Shown one piece after another: positions 63,731 to 64,000 of a stretch of DNA of 64,000 nucleotides (the stretch's first letter is position 1; each line of letters begins with the position of its first letter). A model generated the notes under the pieces. The model searched no databases. It was not told the DNA's origin and saw nothing but the letters and a program-made list of their open reading frames with translations. Source of the stretch: Clarireedia homoeocarpa (taxonomy: Eukaryota; Ascomycota; Leotiomycetes; Helotiales; Rutstroemiaceae); the NCBI GenBank assembly GCA_001465935.1, contig LNKV01000073.1, forward strand, positions 42,276 to 106,275, given 5' to 3'. The position numbers were made by a program, and so were the translations under genes.

Positions 63731-64000
63731 TCCTGATCATCCAGTTTAAGCTTTACTAGCTGATTGGATCTGTAGGGCTGGGGGTGGGAGTGTATCTTTA
63801 GCTGTCATGATATTACGAATCTTGTCTTCTGAGTCACGTGGAAGTGATCAGGTCACGGGATACTAATAGTCGGCGGACCTAATAATATTATCGTAGGTTT
63901 ATTATTAAAAACAATTATATAAAGAATCGATAATTATAATAATAGATAATAAATTATAATTAAAATTAATTAATTAAATTAAATATAAAACTTTATATAT
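63731..64000. other. Intergenic ending in extremely AT-rich DNA
   Basis: From about 63,885 to the window end the sequence is almost only A and T (ATTATAATTAAAATTAATTA-type), in sharp contrast to the rest. It looks like the border of an AT-rich, possibly RIP-affected block. No gene. Confidence 0.7.

Overview
The window is nuclear DNA of a filamentous ascomycete (Pezizomycotina). The signs are short introns of about 46-60 bases with GTANGT / CTRAY / YAG signals, compact intergenic regions, fungus-specific families (Zn2Cys6 regulators, DUF7580, DUF7702, fungal SLATT, HIC-type ankyrin proteins) and a fungal-type KMT6. The style of the orthologs suggests Leotiomycetes/Helotiales, but that is an inference. 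I rebuilt most exon structures by hand from splice signals and reading-frame continuity. No tRNA, rRNA or CRISPR was seen.

Layout. 0-2.7 kb: a divergent pair of signalling/incompatibility-type genes (one cut by the window edge, the other a DUF7580 protein). 3.7-11.6 kb: a beta-trefoil-like protein, the GTPase Rho3, splicing factor Cwc25, and COP9 signalosome subunit 2, the last two divergent from a shared 416-base promoter. 12-13.2 kb: a decayed NB-ARC (NLR) gene. 13.9-16.9 kb: a secreted GH35 beta-galactosidase. 19.8-26.6 kb: an aquaglyceroporin with a very long N-terminal extension, a fungal SLATT membrane protein, and a CTF1-like Zn2Cys6 regulator whose zinc cluster is split over micro-exons. 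27.5-34 kb: a cryptic decayed gene, a C2H2 protein, a C2H2-ankyrin protein with near-identical repeats, a perfect hairpin and a MITE-like element. 35.5-41.6 kb: a PNPOx-like FMN protein and the H3K27 methyltransferase KMT6/EZH2.

42.2-47.6 kb is an aromatic catabolism cluster: an EthD-EthD-alpha/beta-hydrolase fusion, 3-carboxy-cis,cis-muconate lactonizing enzyme (CMLE) and an intradiol dioxygenase. Together they could take protocatechuate through 3-carboxymuconate and 3-carboxymuconolactone to 3-oxoadipate. CMLE and the dioxygenase are divergent around one 937-base promoter region.

48-64 kb is a lower-density, decaying region. It holds a cysteine-rich hypothetical, a broken gene with a hotdog-like C-terminus, a conserved PPxY protein, a damaged DUF7702 membrane protein, a second Zn2Cys6 regulator, and a Tc1/mariner-type element with perfect 32-bp terminal inverted repeats inserted in a minisatellite-bearing gene. 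The last ~110 bases are almost pure A/T and look like the edge of an AT-rich block.
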